Shown here: in pieces, positions 1-6,490 of the stretch
Layout: each line of letters begins with the position of its first letter
How positions within the stretch are numbered: position 1 is the stretch's first letter
NCBI GenBank assembly: GCA_950075905.1
Contig: CATMVR010000087.1
Location: 1 to 11,434, forward strand
DNA: 11,434 bases
Source: an uncultured Persicitalea sp.
GTDB taxonomy: Bacteria > Bacteroidota > Bacteroidia > Cytophagales > Spirosomataceae
Direction: 5' to 3'
Translations under genes and position numbers: made by a program
The notes under the pieces: model-generated
Databases searched by the model: none
Told to the model about the DNA's origin: nothing
Seen by the model: only the letters and a program-made list of their open reading frames with translations

Positions 1-739
1 AATTTACTCCCGCAGTGAGGTAAGCCCTACGGCAACCGAAGCTTTTTTCAATCAGCTAAACCGGCATTTTCGGTACATCTCCACCTTCGCGTTTCATCCG
101 GAAAACACTACGGCATTGACTGCTGTGCTTCTCCGTCAGAATGACATTGCGAGTCAAAAGCAATTTACACACTGGCTGGAACTGGAAAATAAGAATGGAA
201 AAATAGAACAAGTATATACCCAAGACCGGAAAACCAATTTGCGAAAAGCGGGTAACTATCCCTGGAAGTTGATCAGTTCGGAGGATGCAGAGCCGCTCAT
301 TCGGTTGTTCAGGCAACATCACGAGCAGCAGATACAGGGTGGAGTGGCCGACTCCGCCTACGCAATACTCAGGCGCATTGACCGGGAATTAGCCAGCAGA
401 AAAGCCCGCAGGATATTATACGCAGAGCTGGATGAAGAAATCCACGCGGGTATCATGGTGCTGGAATGGAGAGGCGTCGGCATCTATATCTTCAATGCTG
501 CCAATGCAAAGGGCAGAAATGGCAATGCCCGAACCTGGCTACTGCACCGACACTTTGTAGAAAAGGGAGGCAGTTTGCGCTACTTTGATTTTGAAACCCC
601 TCCCCTGGCTTCTATCGCGCAGTTTTATGCCAGCTTTGGGGCGCAGGAACGAGCGTTTTACACCATTCAAAAAAACAAGCTGCCGTTTCCGTTTCGGCAG
701 CTTCAAAATTGGCGCAAGCGTCTGCTTACATCCACTTAA
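1..739 (+). CDS. GNAT/FemAB-like acyltransferase, 3' part (5' end outside window)
   Basis: The reading frame is open from base 2 to a TAA at 737-739, giving 245 residues without a stop, so the gene starts before the window. An in-frame TTG at 116 is probably internal, because the upstream codons also read as sensible protein. The C-terminal part resembles the BioF2/FemAB-type GNAT fold common in Bacteroidota. A basic segment (DRKTNLRKAG) comes before a helix rich in Arg, His and Gln. Then follow a strand block (YAELDEEIHAGIMVLEW) and a closing FDFETPPLASIAQFYASFGA segment, which fits the usual terminal motif in which a Phe-Asp-Phe-Glu strand leads into a helix and a Phe-Gly turn. The family transfers acyl or aminoacyl groups; the substrate cannot be read here. 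Its 3' end overlaps the convergent DUF3108 gene by 14 bp. The family call is fairly sure, the function is not. Confidence 0.72.
   Translation, partial: IYSRSEVSPTATEAFFNQLNRHFRYISTFAFHPENTTALTAVLLRQNDIASQKQFTHWLELENKNGKIEQVYTQDRKTNLRKAGNYPWKLISSEDAEPLIRLFRQHHEQQIQGGVADSAYAILRRIDRELASRKARRILYAELDEEIHAGIMVLEWRGVGIYIFNAANAKGRNGNARTWLLHRHFVEKGGSLRYFDFETPPLASIAQFYASFGAQERAFYTIQKNKLPFPFRQLQNWRKRLLTST
669..703 (-). terminator. Intrinsic terminator of the aminopeptidase/DUF3108 unit, inside the convergent gene
   Basis: A perfect 9-bp stem (677-685 with 695-703, AAGCTGCCG/CGGCAGCTT) has a 9-nt loop. Read on the minus strand it is followed by G and then seven T (675-669), the classic intrinsic terminator layout, 23 bp past the DUF3108 stop codon. 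On the plus strand no T run follows, so the element works in one direction. It lies entirely inside the coding sequence of the converging acyltransferase gene. Confidence 0.85.
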
Positions 740-1538
740 AATTGTGGCGCAGGCCCTTATAGCTGGTCAAATCCATTTCGAGGGCCCCGATCCAGAGGTC
801 TACTTCTACTTTTACGGGCACCTTGTTCTCGTCGTCTGATACCCAGATCCGGATAGAATCTTCCCCTTTAAAGAGCTTATTGTTAGGCATAATTGGGTTC
901 AGTTTCAGCACCTTGATTCTACCAAACTTAGTCTTTACCACATCCTTGCCACGGTACTTCACCCGCATGGGGTATACTTCTCCTGAAAAAAAGGTAGGTA
1001 CCTCAACCGTCTGCCCTTCGCTGATCCGGTCAAAATCCATGGTCCGTAAAAAGTAGTAGCCGCTGATCACGTCGTGGATATTATCAGGTACTTTGTATGA
1101 TTTTCTTTCCTTTTTTTCTTCTGCATAGACTACATTGCTCCCGTGGTTGAACATGACAGTCTCCTGTTTTCTGTATTTGTTTTCCTCAATATTCTGCGAA
1201 AACATCTGTGGTAAGATGGCTGCCGTATCAATGTAAGAGCGCCACTGGTCACGGACCCGGCTTACCAGGTCAAAGGCCCCCACCGTGCGGCCTGTCACGT
1301 TGACCCGGTAGCACGGACGGTTGTTTACCTTCACAATCGAGTTGCTGATTTCCACTTTGGCTTCGGCGGCGTTGATGAATCCATAATGTACCCGATATTC
1401 CAGCTTTTCTCCGGCACCAAAGCTACTATTGGGGATTTGACGGTAGTTGTCCTTGACGTTGAGTGCAAACAATGAGAATACAACTAGGCATAAAAGGCTT
1501 ATCAAAAGTCTTGTTTTCATAAAGTTGTGTTTTTTCAT
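726..1538 (-). CDS. DUF3108 family exported protein
   Basis: The 270-residue protein begins with a short basic stretch and a hydrophobic segment (about residues 8-26, LLISLLCLVVFSLFAL), so it is probably exported or inner-membrane anchored. I see no lipobox cysteine. The rest is beta-rich, with GEKLEYRVHYGFINAAEA near residue 43 and a C-terminal half typical of DUF3108 (PF11306): VYPMRVKYRGKDVVKTKFG, then a WVSDDENKVPVKVEV strand pair. The family has no firm biochemical role; a periplasmic lipid- or envelope-binding role is only a guess. Residue 7 is a second Met (codon 1518-1520) and an equally possible start. The gene follows the aminopeptidase gene by 25 nt on the same strand, so the two are probably one transcript ended by the hairpin at 669-703. 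Confidence 0.82.
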   Translation of the reverse strand: MKKHNFMKTRLLISLLCLVVFSLFALNVKDNYRQIPNSSFGAGEKLEYRVHYGFINAAEAKVEISNSIVKVNNRPCYRVNVTGRTVGAFDLVSRVRDQWRSYIDTAAILPQMFSQNIEENKYRKQETVMFNHGSNVVYAEEKKERKSYKVPDNIHDVISGYYFLRTMDFDRISEGQTVEVPTFFSGEVYPMRVKYRGKDVVKTKFGRIKVLKLNPIMPNNKLFKGEDSIRIWVSDDENKVPVKVEVDLWIGALEMDLTSYKGLRHNFKWM

Positions 1539-1563
1539 TATGGCATTTAATGGCTAGGCTGGC

Positions 1564-2598
1564 TTACAGGGAAGGGTATTTTTCCTTTAAGTATTTCATA
1601 TACTTTTTGAAATCTCCATTAAACTTCTCCTCAAACTCTTTTCTATACGCATTTTGCTTAGACTTATACGTTTGATACCCTATAAAATACGCATTATTAG
1701 GCAGTTTAGTTTCATCTACCGGTGCTTTCTTACTGAACGTCACCTTCCCGGCCAGTAGTGTGTCGGCCGTAGTATCTATATGAATTATGAGGTTCTTTTT
1801 GAGCGCGTCTTTGACCGAATCTACCTTTTGATCGGCAAATGTTGCGTACAGGCTATCTAGTTCCTGCGCTCCACGTAGCACGTGCTGGGAGTAAGCGTCG
1901 TTGTACTTTTTCGAAAATTCGTACTTCTTCAATTCTTTGGAGACGGGCCCGTATTTCTGGGTCAGAAACCGCACCGCTCCCACATCGCCCACAAAACTTG
2001 CCAGGTTCTCATTCATTTCCAGATTGTTTTTGACAAATAGTGTACCATGCGTAAGCTCGTGCAATATCAAATTGGCCAGACTTCCCTCAGACCGGCTCAG
2101 CATACTCGACAGGATAGGGTCTTTGAGGTAGCCAAGAGTAGACCAGGCCGACACCTCGTTGATGTCGGTGTCGTAGCCTTCGGCAATCAGCGCAGCCTCC
2201 TGCCTGGCGGCCCGGGTAGAATCAAAAAACCCTTTATAGGCAAAGGATCCAATAAATGGAAACGTCCACTCACGGGCTTTGAGCTTGTAGCGCTCCGAAG
2301 CCGTAATTACCCACAGAATGGGCTTACCGCCCTGATCATAAAAGGTGGTGTAATTATCGGAGGGATTCAGGCCTAGTGAATCTACGCCGAACTGTTTTAT
2401 TTCCTGGATCAGTCTGATCCGTTCTTTCAATGAATCCGGAAAGGCAGGGTCCTGCAACACATCCTCTACGTCGGTTACGTTCATCAGAATTCGGGCTTGC
2501 CCCGTAGCCTGCATCCAACCGTAGCTAATTTCGTCCCGATAAAACAAACCTACCAGGAAAAGGGCCAGCAGAAAACCCAATGCGAACTTTTTGAGCAT
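1564..2598 (-). CDS. Putative membrane-anchored zinc aminopeptidase (PF10023 type)
   Basis: This is a 344-residue protein from the ATG at 2596-2598. The frame can be extended to a TTG at 2641-2643, but that start would lie within the upstream terminator's T run, so I reject it. Residues 4-19 form a hydrophobic anchor or signal segment, placing the rest outside the cytoplasm. The catalytic signature is HELTH at 180-184 with NENLASFVG at 196-204, so the zinc ligands are expected to be His180, His184 and Glu197, and Glu181 the catalytic base. This matches the putative aminopeptidase family PF10023 (formerly DUF2265). The C-terminal third is lysine-rich, with several Tyr. The substrate is unknown. 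It is followed 25 nt later by the DUF3108 gene, which suggests a joint envelope role. I see no convincing promoter box in the 44 nt between the desaturase terminator and the start codon. Confidence 0.85.
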   Translation of the reverse strand: MLKKFALGFLLALFLVGLFYRDEISYGWMQATGQARILMNVTDVEDVLQDPAFPDSLKERIRLIQEIKQFGVDSLGLNPSDNYTTFYDQGGKPILWVITASERYKLKAREWTFPFIGSFAYKGFFDSTRAARQEAALIAEGYDTDINEVSAWSTLGYLKDPILSSMLSRSEGSLANLILHELTHGTLFVKNNLEMNENLASFVGDVGAVRFLTQKYGPVSKELKKYEFSKKYNDAYSQHVLRGAQELDSLYATFADQKVDSVKDALKKNLIIHIDTTADTLLAGKVTFSKKAPVDETKLPNNAYFIGYQTYKSKQNAYRKEFEEKFNGDFKKYMKYLKEKYPSL

Positions 2599-2641
2599 AA
2601 ACAGAAAACAGATTTGAATAAAAATGGCAAGTAGCAAACAC

Positions 2642-2693
2642 AAAAAAACTCTTACCTGTTCCTTGCCCCATTGGAAGCAGCCCAGGTAAGAGT
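2642..2693 (-). terminator. Intrinsic terminator after the desaturase gene
   Basis: Perfect 11-bp arms ACTCTTACCTG (2648-2658) and CAGGTAAGAGT (2683-2693) enclose a 24-nt loop. On the minus strand the stem is followed by seven T (2648-2642), the first of which is also the last stem base. The loop can form a further TTCC/GGAA stem (2659-2662 with 2673-2676). A second T run four bases beyond the stem on the plus side (2698-2704) would also allow some termination in the other direction. It lies 30 bp past the desaturase stop and separates that gene from the aminopeptidase unit. Confidence 0.8.
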
Positions 2694-2723
2694 ATCATTT
2701 TTTTGGGTAAGCTTTGGCCAAAG

Positions 2724-3470
2724 CTACATATAATTCAAATCATTATTGGGTTTCAGCCGGATCACTTTAAGGGCATTCAGGAGCCGGATCAGGGGGTAGG
2801 TCGGGTCAAATTCGAACCAGCGGAAGCCAAAGTTGGCCCGACCGCCAAATTTGTGGTGATTGTTGTGATACGATTCTCCCAGCATCAGAAAATCGAAGGG
2901 CAGCAGATTTTTGGCCGTATCGTTTACTTTGAAGTTGACGTACCCGTACCGGTGCGCGTACCAGTTAATAATGACACCGTGCACCGGGCCCATCAGGAAA
3001 TGTATGGGCAGCAGCAGGAACATCCACCAGGCAGTAGCAAACTGAATATAGAAGAGAGAGTACAGTACCCCCCAACCAATGCGCGATATCCAGGTATCAC
3101 CCAGCCGCTCGATGAACGCCCAGTGCGGGACGCCTTTTTTGAAGCGCGGCGCGATGCTGTCATTGCGCCTGAGAATGACGTTGTAGTAGTTTTTGGTTTT
3201 CCACATCATGTCAAACAGGTTTTTTGAGTATTCCGGTGAGTGCGGGTCGAGCTCCGTGTCGGCATGGGCATGGTGCAAGCGGTGCATAACACCGTACGCA
3301 TAGGGACTCAGAAACGACGATCCCTGAAATATCCAAGTCAGGGCATAAAAAAACTTCTCCCAGTTGGGACTCATAGTAAACATCTTATGCGCCGCGTATC
3401 GGTGTAGAAAGAATGTTTGCATCAGGAGAGAGAGGTACCAATGGGCAATAAAAAACAGGAGGATTTCCAT
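2724..3470 (-). CDS. Membrane fatty-acid (acyl-lipid or acyl-CoA type) desaturase
   Basis: The 248-residue membrane di-iron desaturase has all histidine boxes: HRYAAH (23-28), HRLHH (63-67) and HNNHH (202-206), plus His164 and His173 in the last hydrophobic region. Hydrophobic segments lie at about 3-22, 42-58, 132-145 and 148-172. The family inserts a cis double bond into saturated acyl chains at the inner membrane, using an electron donor not seen in this window, and so adjusts membrane fluidity. I chose the ATG at 3468-3470. The frame runs up to an ATG at 3537-3539, but the extra 23 residues do not look like family sequence, and a promoter -7 box (3502-3509) falls inside that extension. 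The stop is TAG at 2724-2726. The gene is divergent from recA, with its own terminator downstream. Confidence 0.9.
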   Translation of the reverse strand: MEILLFFIAHWYLSLLMQTFFLHRYAAHKMFTMSPNWEKFFYALTWIFQGSSFLSPYAYGVMHRLHHAHADTELDPHSPEYSKNLFDMMWKTKNYYNVILRRNDSIAPRFKKGVPHWAFIERLGDTWISRIGWGVLYSLFYIQFATAWWMFLLLPIHFLMGPVHGVIINWYAHRYGYVNFKVNDTAKNLLPFDFLMLGESYHNNHHKFGGRANFGFRWFEFDPTYPLIRLLNALKVIRLKPNNDLNYM

Positions 3471-3501
3471 AAATAAGACAATTTTAGCGACTACTTTTTG
3501 G

Positions 3502-3509
3502 CAAAAGTA
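3502..3509 (-). promoter_or_regulatory. Bacteroidota-type -7 box of the desaturase gene
   Basis: On the minus strand the bases read TACTTTTG, a full match to the Bacteroidota -7 consensus TAnnTTTG, 31 nt before the ATG at 3470. No good TTG -33 element lies at 19-21 nt. The nearest T-rich element is the 10-bp palindrome CTTTTAAAAG at 3521-3530, only 15-16 nt away, which could be a weak -33 or a regulator site. Confidence 0.5.
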
Positions 3510-3673
3510 CCCGGCTGCATCTTTTAAAAGGATGAGCATCGTCAGTTTTGGGAAATTTGTTTCCTGCTATCTCCCAATTATCCCCTCCGCTGGCTTTCTG
3601 ATACTGCCTTACGGAGCCTGCTTTGTACCGCTTTACCTTTCATAAAAAAGTGTTGATTATAATACAAAAATCA

Positions 3674-3705
3674 ATTGCCTATGTCAATAATTAAACATAT
3701 ATTTA
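3674..3705 (+). promoter_or_regulatory. recA promoter (ATTG, 20-nt spacer, TATATTTA)
   Basis: ATTG at 3674-3677 is followed after exactly 20 nt by TATATTTA at 3698-3705, fitting the Bacteroidota pattern TTG / TAnnTTT[G/A]. The same 20-nt spacing is seen in the dehydrogenase promoter at 7389-7420. Transcription would start near 3710-3714, leaving a leader of roughly 80-85 nt before the recA ATG. Confidence 0.6.
3680..3699. promoter_or_regulatory. Inverted repeat inside the recA promoter, possible operator
   Basis: TATGT (3680-3684) and ACATA (3695-3699) form a perfect inverted repeat with a 10-bp centre. It fills the space between the -33 and -7 boxes and overlaps the first two bases of the -7 box. 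The geometry (TGT, 10 bp, ACA) resembles a LexA-type SOS box, though the sequence is not the classical one. A repressor bound here would block RNA polymerase. The role is inferred from position only. Confidence 0.4.
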
Positions 3706-3730
3706 CATCACCATTACAAACGTATGTAGG

Positions 3731-3763
3731 GCGGTTCGGGAGGTATCTTCAACCGCTTTTCTT
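3731..3763 (+). promoter_or_regulatory. Hairpin plus U-rich run in the recA leader (attenuator-like)
   Basis: GCGGTT (3731-3736) pairs with AACCGC (3751-3756). Inside it, GAGG (3740-3743) pairs with CTTC (3747-3750, one G-T pair), leaving a CGG bulge and a 3-nt loop. TTTTCTT follows immediately (3757-3763). In the RNA this has the form of a modest intrinsic terminator 32 nt before the recA start codon. It may attenuate recA, end a short leader RNA, or stabilise the mRNA 5' end. Only the structure is seen; the function is inference. Confidence 0.45.
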
Positions 3764-3795
3764 ATGTACTCAATAAACAATTTCAAACATCCCTT

Positions 3796-4851
3796 ATGGC
3801 ACAAACAGTTGATGCGGACAGCAAACTAAAAGCGCTGCAAACTACACTCGAAAAATTAGACAAAACGTACGGCAAAGGCACCGTAATGCGCCTAAGCGAC
3901 AGCAAGGTATTGGATGTACCTACAATTTCCACGGGTTCGCTGGGCCTGGACCTGGCCCTCGGCATCGGCGGTATGCCCCGGGGACGCGTGGTAGAGATAT
4001 ACGGTCCGGAATCTTCCGGTAAAACCACCCTGGCGATGCACTGTATCGCCGAAGCACAGAAAAAAGGCGGTCTGGCGGCGATTGTGGACGCCGAGCACGC
4101 TTTCGACCGCAGCTATGCCGAAAAGCTGGGCATTGACACCAAAAACCTTTTGATTTCGCAGCCCGATAGCGGTGAACAGGCCCTGGAAATAACCGAGCAC
4201 CTGATTAGCAGCGGGGCTCTGGATATCATCGTTATCGACTCGGTAGCGGCTCTGGTACCTCGCGCTGAGCTTGAAGGCGAAATGGGCGACAGCAAAATGG
4301 GCTTGCAGGCCCGTCTGATGTCGCAGGCCTTGCGGAAGCTCACCGGGGTGATCAGCAAGACTGGTTGCTGCTGCATCTTTATCAACCAGCTTCGTGAGAA
4401 AATCGGCGTTATGTTTGGCAACCCCGAAACCACTACCGGTGGTAACGCCCTGAAATATTACTGCTCGGTACGACTAGATATTCGTCGGGTAGGTCAGATC
4501 AAAGAAAGCGCTGATAATATCCTGGGGAACCGAACACGGGTGAAAGTGGTCAAAAACAAGCTGGCCCCCCCTTTCAAGGTGATAGAGTTTGATATCATGT
4601 ACGGTGAAGGTATCTCCAAAGCCGGCGAGATCATTGATCTGGCCGTGGAGCTGGACATCGTCAAGAAGTCGGGCTCATGGTTTAGCTACGATGGAAATCG
4701 CCTGGGACAGGGCCGGGATGCGGTGAAATCCCTGATCAAGGATAACCCTGAATTGATGGAGGAACTGGAAACCAAAATCAAGGCCAAGGTAAGTGGTGAT
4801 CCCGAAGCACTCGTGGATACGAGTGAGCCAAATGGCTCAGACGACGAGTAA
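3796..4851 (+). CDS. recA: RecA recombinase
   Basis: This 351-residue RecA is of normal family length. It binds single-stranded DNA as an ATP-dependent filament, drives homologous strand exchange and, where LexA is present, acts as its co-protease. Visible signatures are the Walker A box GPESSGKT (70-77), the ATPase block IVDAEHAFD with Glu100, Walker B IIVIDSV (144-150), loop L1 around PRAELEGEMGD (155-165), and the L2 region from INQLREKIGVMFGNPETTTGG (196-216). A CCC triplet at 191-193 precedes the INQ strand; I recall cysteine-rich versions of this position in other Bacteroidota RecA proteins. The tail is acidic (ending GSDDE), as is usual. The start ATG at 3796 gives the typical N-terminal helix. 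It is a single-gene unit with its own promoter and terminator. Confidence 0.99.
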   Translation: MAQTVDADSKLKALQTTLEKLDKTYGKGTVMRLSDSKVLDVPTISTGSLGLDLALGIGGMPRGRVVEIYGPESSGKTTLAMHCIAEAQKKGGLAAIVDAEHAFDRSYAEKLGIDTKNLLISQPDSGEQALEITEHLISSGALDIIVIDSVAALVPRAELEGEMGDSKMGLQARLMSQALRKLTGVISKTGCCCIFINQLREKIGVMFGNPETTTGGNALKYYCSVRLDIRRVGQIKESADNILGNRTRVKVVKNKLAPPFKVIEFDIMYGEGISKAGEIIDLAVELDIVKKSGSWFSYDGNRLGQGRDAVKSLIKDNPELMEELETKIKAKVSGDPEALVDTSEPNGSDDE

Positions 4852-4877
4852 AACATAGTATATTGCCATCTGTTGGC

Positions 4878-4918
4878 CATCAAAAAAGCCCCACCGAAAG
4901 GATGGGGCTTTTTTGATG
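4878..4918 (+). terminator. Strong bidirectional terminator between recA and the convergent ATPase gene
   Basis: A perfect 16-bp stem pairs 4878-4893 with 4903-4918, built from CATC, six A and GCCCCA against the complement. The apex is closed by CC/GG around a GAAA tetraloop with one bulged A (4902). The A and T runs are part of the stem, so transcripts from either side end in a GC-rich hairpin followed by six U. It lies 26 bp after the recA stop and 12 bp beyond the stop of the opposing ATPase gene, serving both. Confidence 0.93.
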
Positions 4919-4930
4919 CTTACCTAAGCA

Positions 4931-6490
4931 TCAGAACCGACTATCGTTGTCATCATCGTCGTCATCGTCTTCAAAGCCAAAACCATAGTCGTCGTCGTCC
5001 TCCGCACCGGGGCCGGAAAACATACTACTAACCAAATCTTTAAAGTGAGTTCCTTTATCGAGCGCCTGCTTGCCAACAAGCGAGTACTCGGCCATGCCGT
5101 GCAGCGCAAACTCCATCATAAAAATCTTATCTTCTTTGCTCAGCCGTGAGGTGAACTCATCCACGAAATCATCCAGCCCATCGATGGTTTTGAGTCGGGC
5201 CTCGTACTCGCGATTGGTCATATCGCTCATCAGATCCATTTCGTTATTGGCCCCAAACCACTCTACAATCTTAGCGAAAGGATTATGTTTTGCCTTTTTG
5301 GCTTTTTCCGGATTAGGAAAGAAGTTAAGAAACTGGGTACGAATGGCTTTGCCAATCAAGTTTTGGGCCACAATCACCGGACCTTCTACCTCTCCTTCGT
5401 ACACCAGCTCCACCTTGCCACAAATAGCTGGCACAACCCCATACAGATCGGATATACGAACATACGTTTCCTTCTCGCTGTTCAGCAGGGCGCGTCGCTC
5501 AGCGGCACTAAGCAGGCTTTCGTAGGCCGAAATGGTCATCCGGGCCGAAACTCCGCTCTTGCTGTCGACGTACTCGCTCTCCCTTGCCTCAAAGGCAATC
5601 TGCTCAATCAGTACCTTGATCAGGTCATTGGTTTTGACAAGCCCTTTCTGTTCGGGCTTCACAAATGCTTCCTGCTCCGTGATTTTCTGGCCTATTTCGA
5701 GGCTTTTCGGGTAGTGCGTTACAATCTGACTATCGATCCGGTCTTTGAGGGGCGTCACGATGCTTCCCCGGTTGGTATAGTCTTCGGGGTTAGCCGTAAA
5801 CACAAACTGAATATCCAGGGGCAGGCGCAACTTAAAGCCACGGATCTGAATATCACCTTCCTGTAAAATATTGAAAAGGGCAACTTGAATTCGTGCCTGC
5901 AGATCGGGTAGCTCGTTGATAACGAAAATCCCCCGGTGCGAACGCGGAATAAGGCCAAAATGAATAACCCGCTCGTCGGAGTAGGGTAGTTTGAGCGTGG
6001 CGGCTTTGATTGGATCCACATCACCAATGAGGTCGGCTACTGATACATCGGGAGTAGCGAGCTTTTCGGTATACCGGTCGGAACGGTGCATCCAGGCGAC
6101 TGGGGTATCGTCACCCTTTTCCGCTATTATGTCCTTGGCTGTACGCGAAAGCGGCTGTAAAGGATCATCGTTCAGATCGGTGCCAGCCACGTAGGGGATA
6201 TACTCGTCCAGCAAATTCACCATCATGCGGGCAATTCGGGTTTTGGCCTGCCCGCGCAGTCCCAGCAGATTGATATTGTGCATGGAAAGAATGGCCCGCT
6301 CTACATCGGGAATAACGGTATCCTCATAACCCCAGATGCCCGGAAATACTTCTTCTTTTTTTCGGATTTTCTCAATCAGATTCTGACGGAGTTCCTGTTT
6401 TATGGTTTTAGGACTGTAACCAACAGCCTTCAGTTCTCCCAATGTATGAAGACTAAGGAGTTGTTTGGTAGTAAGATCGGTGTAGTTCAT
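4931..6490 (-). CDS. Magnesium-chelatase/MoxR-like AAA+ ATPase with aspartate-rich tail
   Basis: The 519-residue protein (ATG at 6488-6490) belongs to the widespread group often named 'magnesium chelatase' or 'sigma-54-interacting regulator'. From the N-terminus: a helical segment ending FPGIWGYEDTVIP (49-61), a Walker A-like GLRGQAKT (77-84), a Walker B-like GIFVINELPDL (187-197), a sensor-1 region FTANPEDYTNRG (231-242), a possible Arg finger in PLKDRID (247-253) and a sensor-2-like SGVSARMTISAYE (312-324). Walker A has Ala for the second Gly and Walker B has Asn-Glu for Asp-Glu; I recall both as usual in this family. Such ATPases normally remodel a partner with a VWA domain, but none lies nearby. 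Residues 497-519 are strongly acidic. A GTG extension to 6559 would add a 23-residue hydrophobic segment and abut the upstream stop; I prefer the ATG. Confidence 0.83.
   Translation of the reverse strand: MNYTDLTTKQLLSLHTLGELKAVGYSPKTIKQELRQNLIEKIRKKEEVFPGIWGYEDTVIPDVERAILSMHNINLLGLRGQAKTRIARMMVNLLDEYIPYVAGTDLNDDPLQPLSRTAKDIIAEKGDDTPVAWMHRSDRYTEKLATPDVSVADLIGDVDPIKAATLKLPYSDERVIHFGLIPRSHRGIFVINELPDLQARIQVALFNILQEGDIQIRGFKLRLPLDIQFVFTANPEDYTNRGSIVTPLKDRIDSQIVTHYPKSLEIGQKITEQEAFVKPEQKGLVKTNDLIKVLIEQIAFEARESEYVDSKSGVSARMTISAYESLLSAAERRALLNSEKETYVRISDLYGVVPAICGKVELVYEGEVEGPVIVAQNLIGKAIRTQFLNFFPNPEKAKKAKHNPFAKIVEWFGANNEMDLMSDMTNREYEARLKTIDGLDDFVDEFTSRLSKEDKIFMMEFALHGMAEYSLVGKQALDKGTHFKDLVSSMFSGPGAEDDDDYGFGFEDDDDDDDNDSRF

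Larger units (their letters stand above)
3471..3795. other. Divergent intergenic region between the desaturase gene and recA
   Basis: This 325-bp stretch has no convincing gene. Its left side holds the desaturase -7 box and the palindrome at 3521-3530. Its right side holds the recA promoter, an inverted repeat and a leader hairpin, listed separately. The middle (about 3540-3650) is unexplained. It has a possible weak hairpin with arms CTCCG (3585-3589) and CGGAG (3612-3616) and an inner GGC/GCC pair, and a pyrimidine-rich run at 3562-3588. A short plus-strand reading frame crossing 3364-3645 overlaps the desaturase gene and has no recognisable protein features. Confidence 0.6.

Noticed and set aside
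2613..2636. Possible promoter for the aminopeptidase unit (TTG, 20 nt, TATTCAAA)
   Set aside because: The spacing is right, but the -7 element lacks TTTG and the TTG is part of the terminator T run, so chance is likely.
2703..3227. A 174-codon plus-strand open frame opposite the desaturase gene
   Set aside because: It is the complement of conserved histidine-box coding sequence, with no protein features of its own.
3471..3539. 23-residue N-terminal extension of the desaturase
   Set aside because: A full promoter -7 box lies inside it and the extra residues do not look like the family N-terminus.
4366..4374. Three consecutive Cys codons in RecA, possible redox switch
   Set aside because: I recall cysteine-rich versions of this buried strand in other Bacteroidota RecA proteins, so it is not specific to this window.
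5285..5866. A 193-codon plus-strand open frame opposite the AAA+ ATPase gene
   Set aside because: It lies wholly antisense to a well-recognised family gene and has low-complexity, phenylalanine-rich sequence without any domain; it is a by-product of the opposite coding frame.
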